This document shows, one piece after another, positions 5,736-6,610 of a stretch of DNA of 6,610 bases. The notes under the pieces were generated by a model. It was not told the DNA's origin. It did no database searches and was given only the letters and a program-made list of their open reading frames with translations. Location: assembly GCA_020717885.1 (NCBI GenBank), contig DYDN01000049.1, positions 1 to 6,610 on the forward strand, given 5' to 3'. Made by a program: the position numbers and the translations under genes. Every line of letters begins with the position of its first letter. The first letter of the stretch is position 1. The stretch is from Candidatus Forterrea sp. Lineage in GTDB: Archaea > Iainarchaeota > Iainarchaeia > Iainarchaeales > JAAZKV01.

Positions 5736-5848
5736 GCCCTGGTAGCTCAGACAAAGTTAAGTCGACTTTGAATGATTTGCTTTGGAGCTGTAGGTAGAGC
5801 GCCCGACTGTTAATCGGTAGGTCGAAGGTTCAAGTCCTTCCCTGGGCG
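5736..5848 (+). tRNA. tRNA-Asn(GUU) with a D-loop intron
   Basis: Exon 1 is 5736-5750 and exon 2 is 5791-5848, together exactly 73 nt. Acceptor GCCCTGG/CCTGGGC; T8, A9; D-stem GCTC/GAGC with D-loop AGTAGGTA (G18, G19 present); anticodon stem CCCGA/TCGGT with loop CTGTTAA and anticodon GTT at 5809-5811; five-base variable loop; T-stem GAAGG/CCTTC with loop TTCAAGT; discriminator G73. CCA is not encoded, so it must be added by the CCA-adding enzyme. Two pairs are broken: T5-T68 in the acceptor and C27-T43 in the anticodon stem. It reads AAC and AAU codons. With the intron in place the gene is difficult for standard models, so it may be missing from automatic annotation. It is likely transcribed from the TATA box at 5604, together with the RNA before it. 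Confidence 0.9.
5751..5790 (+). other. 40-nt bulge-helix-bulge intron at tRNA position 15/16
   Basis: The 5' side reads GCTC, then bulge AGA (5749-5751), then CAAAG (5752-5756). The 3' side reads CTTTG (5780-5784), then GAGC (5785-5788) with no gap, then bulge TGT (5789-5791). GCTC/GAGC is the four-pair central helix and CAAAG/CTTTG the intron helix. Cutting after the second base of each three-base bulge, the rule for the archaeal splicing endonuclease, removes 5751-5790 and leaves a perfect eight-base D-loop. The outer exon helix is not formed, so this is a relaxed motif. Such motifs usually need a broad-specificity splicing endonuclease. Confidence 0.82.
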
Positions 5849-5854
5849 TCGTCA

Positions 5855-5868
5855 TTATTCTTTCTCTT
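5855..5868 (+). terminator. Pyrimidine-rich terminator candidate after the tRNA
   Basis: TTATTCTTTCTCTT begins six bases after the mature tRNA 3' end. It is T-rich but holds no run longer than three, so it is a weak terminator. CTTTTG at 5879-5884 might add to it. Confidence 0.3.
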
Positions 5869-5896
5869 CGCTGGGCGCCTTTTGATTAAGCATGTT

Positions 5897-5904
5897 TTTT
5901 ATAC
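5897..5904 (+). promoter_or_regulatory. TATA box of the class III signal-peptide gene
   Basis: TTTTATAC is centred about 25 bases before the ATG at 5926, so transcription should begin at or next to the start codon. No Shine-Dalgarno site precedes the gene, in agreement with a leaderless mRNA. This spacing favours the ATG over the TTG at 5905, which touches the TATA box. Confidence 0.6.
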
Positions 5905-5925
5905 TTGATTTCCAATAAGTATAGT

Positions 5926-6567
5926 ATGTTTATTTCAAAGATTAGGGCGCAGGGTACGATTGAGTATTTGGTTATTCTTGCTGTTGTTGTGGTTATCTCA
6001 CTTGCGGTGGTTTTTCTTGTTACAAGTATTGCGCCGGCCCAGCAGGTATCCGTCTCTGCAAATAAATTAACAAATATTGCTTCTGGGGGAATTAGTATTG
6101 TGGAATCTGCTGCGGATGGTACTGGCAATGGGTTAATAGCTTTGCAGAATAATTCTAGTGAGAGTATGACAATAAGTAGAGTTTCTGTTGATGGGGTTGA
6201 TAATAATTATGAGGGCTCGCAAGTTATTTCTGGAAGCAAAAAATTATTTTCAATAAGGGATTTGCCTTCTTCTTGTAGTTGTGTGGGGTATGAGGGTCAA
6301 AAGCGCACGTGTACTTTTGTAATTGAGTATTCTACCGATTTGGGCATAATTCACAGGATTTCAAAAGAGATTTCTGTTGATTGTTTGAGTGTCGTAAACC
6401 CGCCAAGTGATATTAATGCAATTGTGCCTGGGGAATTCTTGCTTTCTTCCTGCGGTACTCTCTCAAATTCGGGGGTTTATACTTTAACTGCGGATATTGG
6501 GACTGGGTCTTTGTGTCTGACTGTTACTGCTAGTGATGTAAACATTATTGGGGGTTCGGTTTTGTAG
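5926..6567 (+). CDS. Class III signal-peptide (pilin-like) surface protein, possibly 3'-truncated
   Basis: 213 residues. The N-terminus is M-F-I-S-K-I-R7-A8 then Q9-G-T-I-E13, exactly the class III prepilin-like signal ([KR][GA], cleavage, Q-x-[ST]-x-E), followed by a hydrophobic helix to about residue 34. EppA-type prepilin peptidase should cut after A8 and the helix would anchor or polymerise the protein outside the membrane. Residues 45-155 look like a beta-sandwich seen in archaeal pilin-like proteins, with C117, C119, C129 and C153 that may form disulfides. From 170 on, S-S-C176-G-T-L-S-N-S-G-V-Y-T-L-T and C197-L-T-V-T-A-S-D-V-N-I resembles the first turn of parallel beta-helix repeats found in long surface proteins, yet the frame stops at residue 213. 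Neither alternative frame continues it. It may be a truncated member or a short natural one. Role in adhesion or a pilus is inferred. Confidence 0.8.
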   Translation: MFISKIRAQGTIEYLVILAVVVVISLAVVFLVTSIAPAQQVSVSANKLTNIASGGISIVESAADGTGNGLIALQNNSSESMTISRVSVDGVDNNYEGSQVISGSKKLFSIRDLPSSCSCVGYEGQKRTCTFVIEYSTDLGIIHRISKEISVDCLSVVNPPSDINAIVPGEFLLSSCGTLSNSGVYTLTADIGTGSLCLTVTASDVNIIGGSVL

Positions 6568-6570
6568 AAA

Positions 6571-6584
6571 TCCTTTATAAAGGA
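6571..6584. promoter_or_regulatory. Palindromic TATA-like element
   Basis: TCCTTTATAAAGGA is a perfect 14-base palindrome holding TTTATAAA. It begins four bases after the surface-protein stop codon. It could be a TATA box for a gene beyond the window edge, or part of the end of the preceding transcript. Being symmetric, it could direct polymerase either way. Confidence 0.4.
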
Positions 6585-6586
6585 AT

Positions 6587-6610
6587 AAATAGGAGTTTGT
6601 ACTCCTATTT
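6587..6610 (+). terminator. Perfect 10-bp hairpin at the window edge
   Basis: AAATAGGAGT (6587-6596) pairs without mismatch with ACTCCTATTT (6601-6610) around a TTGT loop, ending in T3 at the window edge. It may be a terminator for the surface-protein gene, a repeat unit, or an operator near the start of the next transcript. Which one cannot be decided without the sequence beyond. Confidence 0.45.

Noticed and set aside
5733..5850. Acceptor stem read as GACGCCC/GGGCGTC, which pairs perfectly.
   Set aside because: It leaves five bases before the D-stem and three extra after the T-stem; the register with the T-T mismatch gives normal positions 8, 9 and 73 and an exact 73-nt length.
5842..5877. 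CTGGGCG, the tRNA 3' end, recurs at 5871-5877 (TTC-x-CTGGGCG in both), like an integration att pair.
   Set aside because: Only 10 of 11 bases match over a 29-base distance and there is no room for an inserted element; chance or a tiny scar.
5886..6128. 80-codon minus-strand frame.
   Set aside because: Antisense shadow of the signal-peptide region of the surface protein.

Overview
The window is archaeal. It carries a NucS/EndoMS-type mismatch endonuclease, a membrane-anchored protein with a class III (prepilin-like, Q-G-T-I-E) signal peptide, a tRNA gene with a bulge-helix-bulge intron and no encoded CCA, TATA-box promoters (several apparently leaderless), GGTG-type ribosome binding sites and oligo-T terminators. 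Small single-domain genes, very short spacers and modest GC suggest a DPANN-type lineage, but no marker in the window fixes the taxon.

Minus strand, read from about 4320 down to 1: a 54-residue uncharacterised protein (4278-4114), then a probable terminator and a new promoter, then four closely spaced genes: an M18-family zinc aminopeptidase (TTG start, 4001-2580), an M24-family Xaa-Pro peptidase (2533-1517), a HAD-fold hydrolase with an unusual D-x-S first motif (1474-839) and NucS (827-63) with a C-terminal PCNA-binding-like tail. Gaps are 46, 42 and 11 bases. The two peptidases could act in successive steps of peptide breakdown. NucS acts in DNA mismatch repair, and no functional link to the peptidases is visible.

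A divergent promoter region (4279-4376), with an 8-base direct repeat, separates these from the plus strand. There a DHH/DHHA1 phosphoesterase with a lysine-rich N-terminal tail (4377-5549) ends at an oligo-T terminator.

The stretch 5567-5925 has no protein gene but is the richest part of the window. A strong TATA box is followed at the expected distance by an RNA that folds by hand into a 13-pair stem with an internal loop and an ACA directly 3' of the stem, which is the layout of an archaeal H/ACA guide RNA. About 30 bases further is tRNA-Asn(GUU) interrupted in its D-loop by a 40-nt intron. Removing 5751-5790 leaves an exact 73-nt tRNA. The RNA and tRNA may share one transcript.

The window closes with a leaderless gene for a class III signal-peptide protein (5926-6567), which stops just as a beta-helix-like repeat seems to begin. 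After it come a palindromic TATA-like element and a perfect 10-bp hairpin at the window edge.
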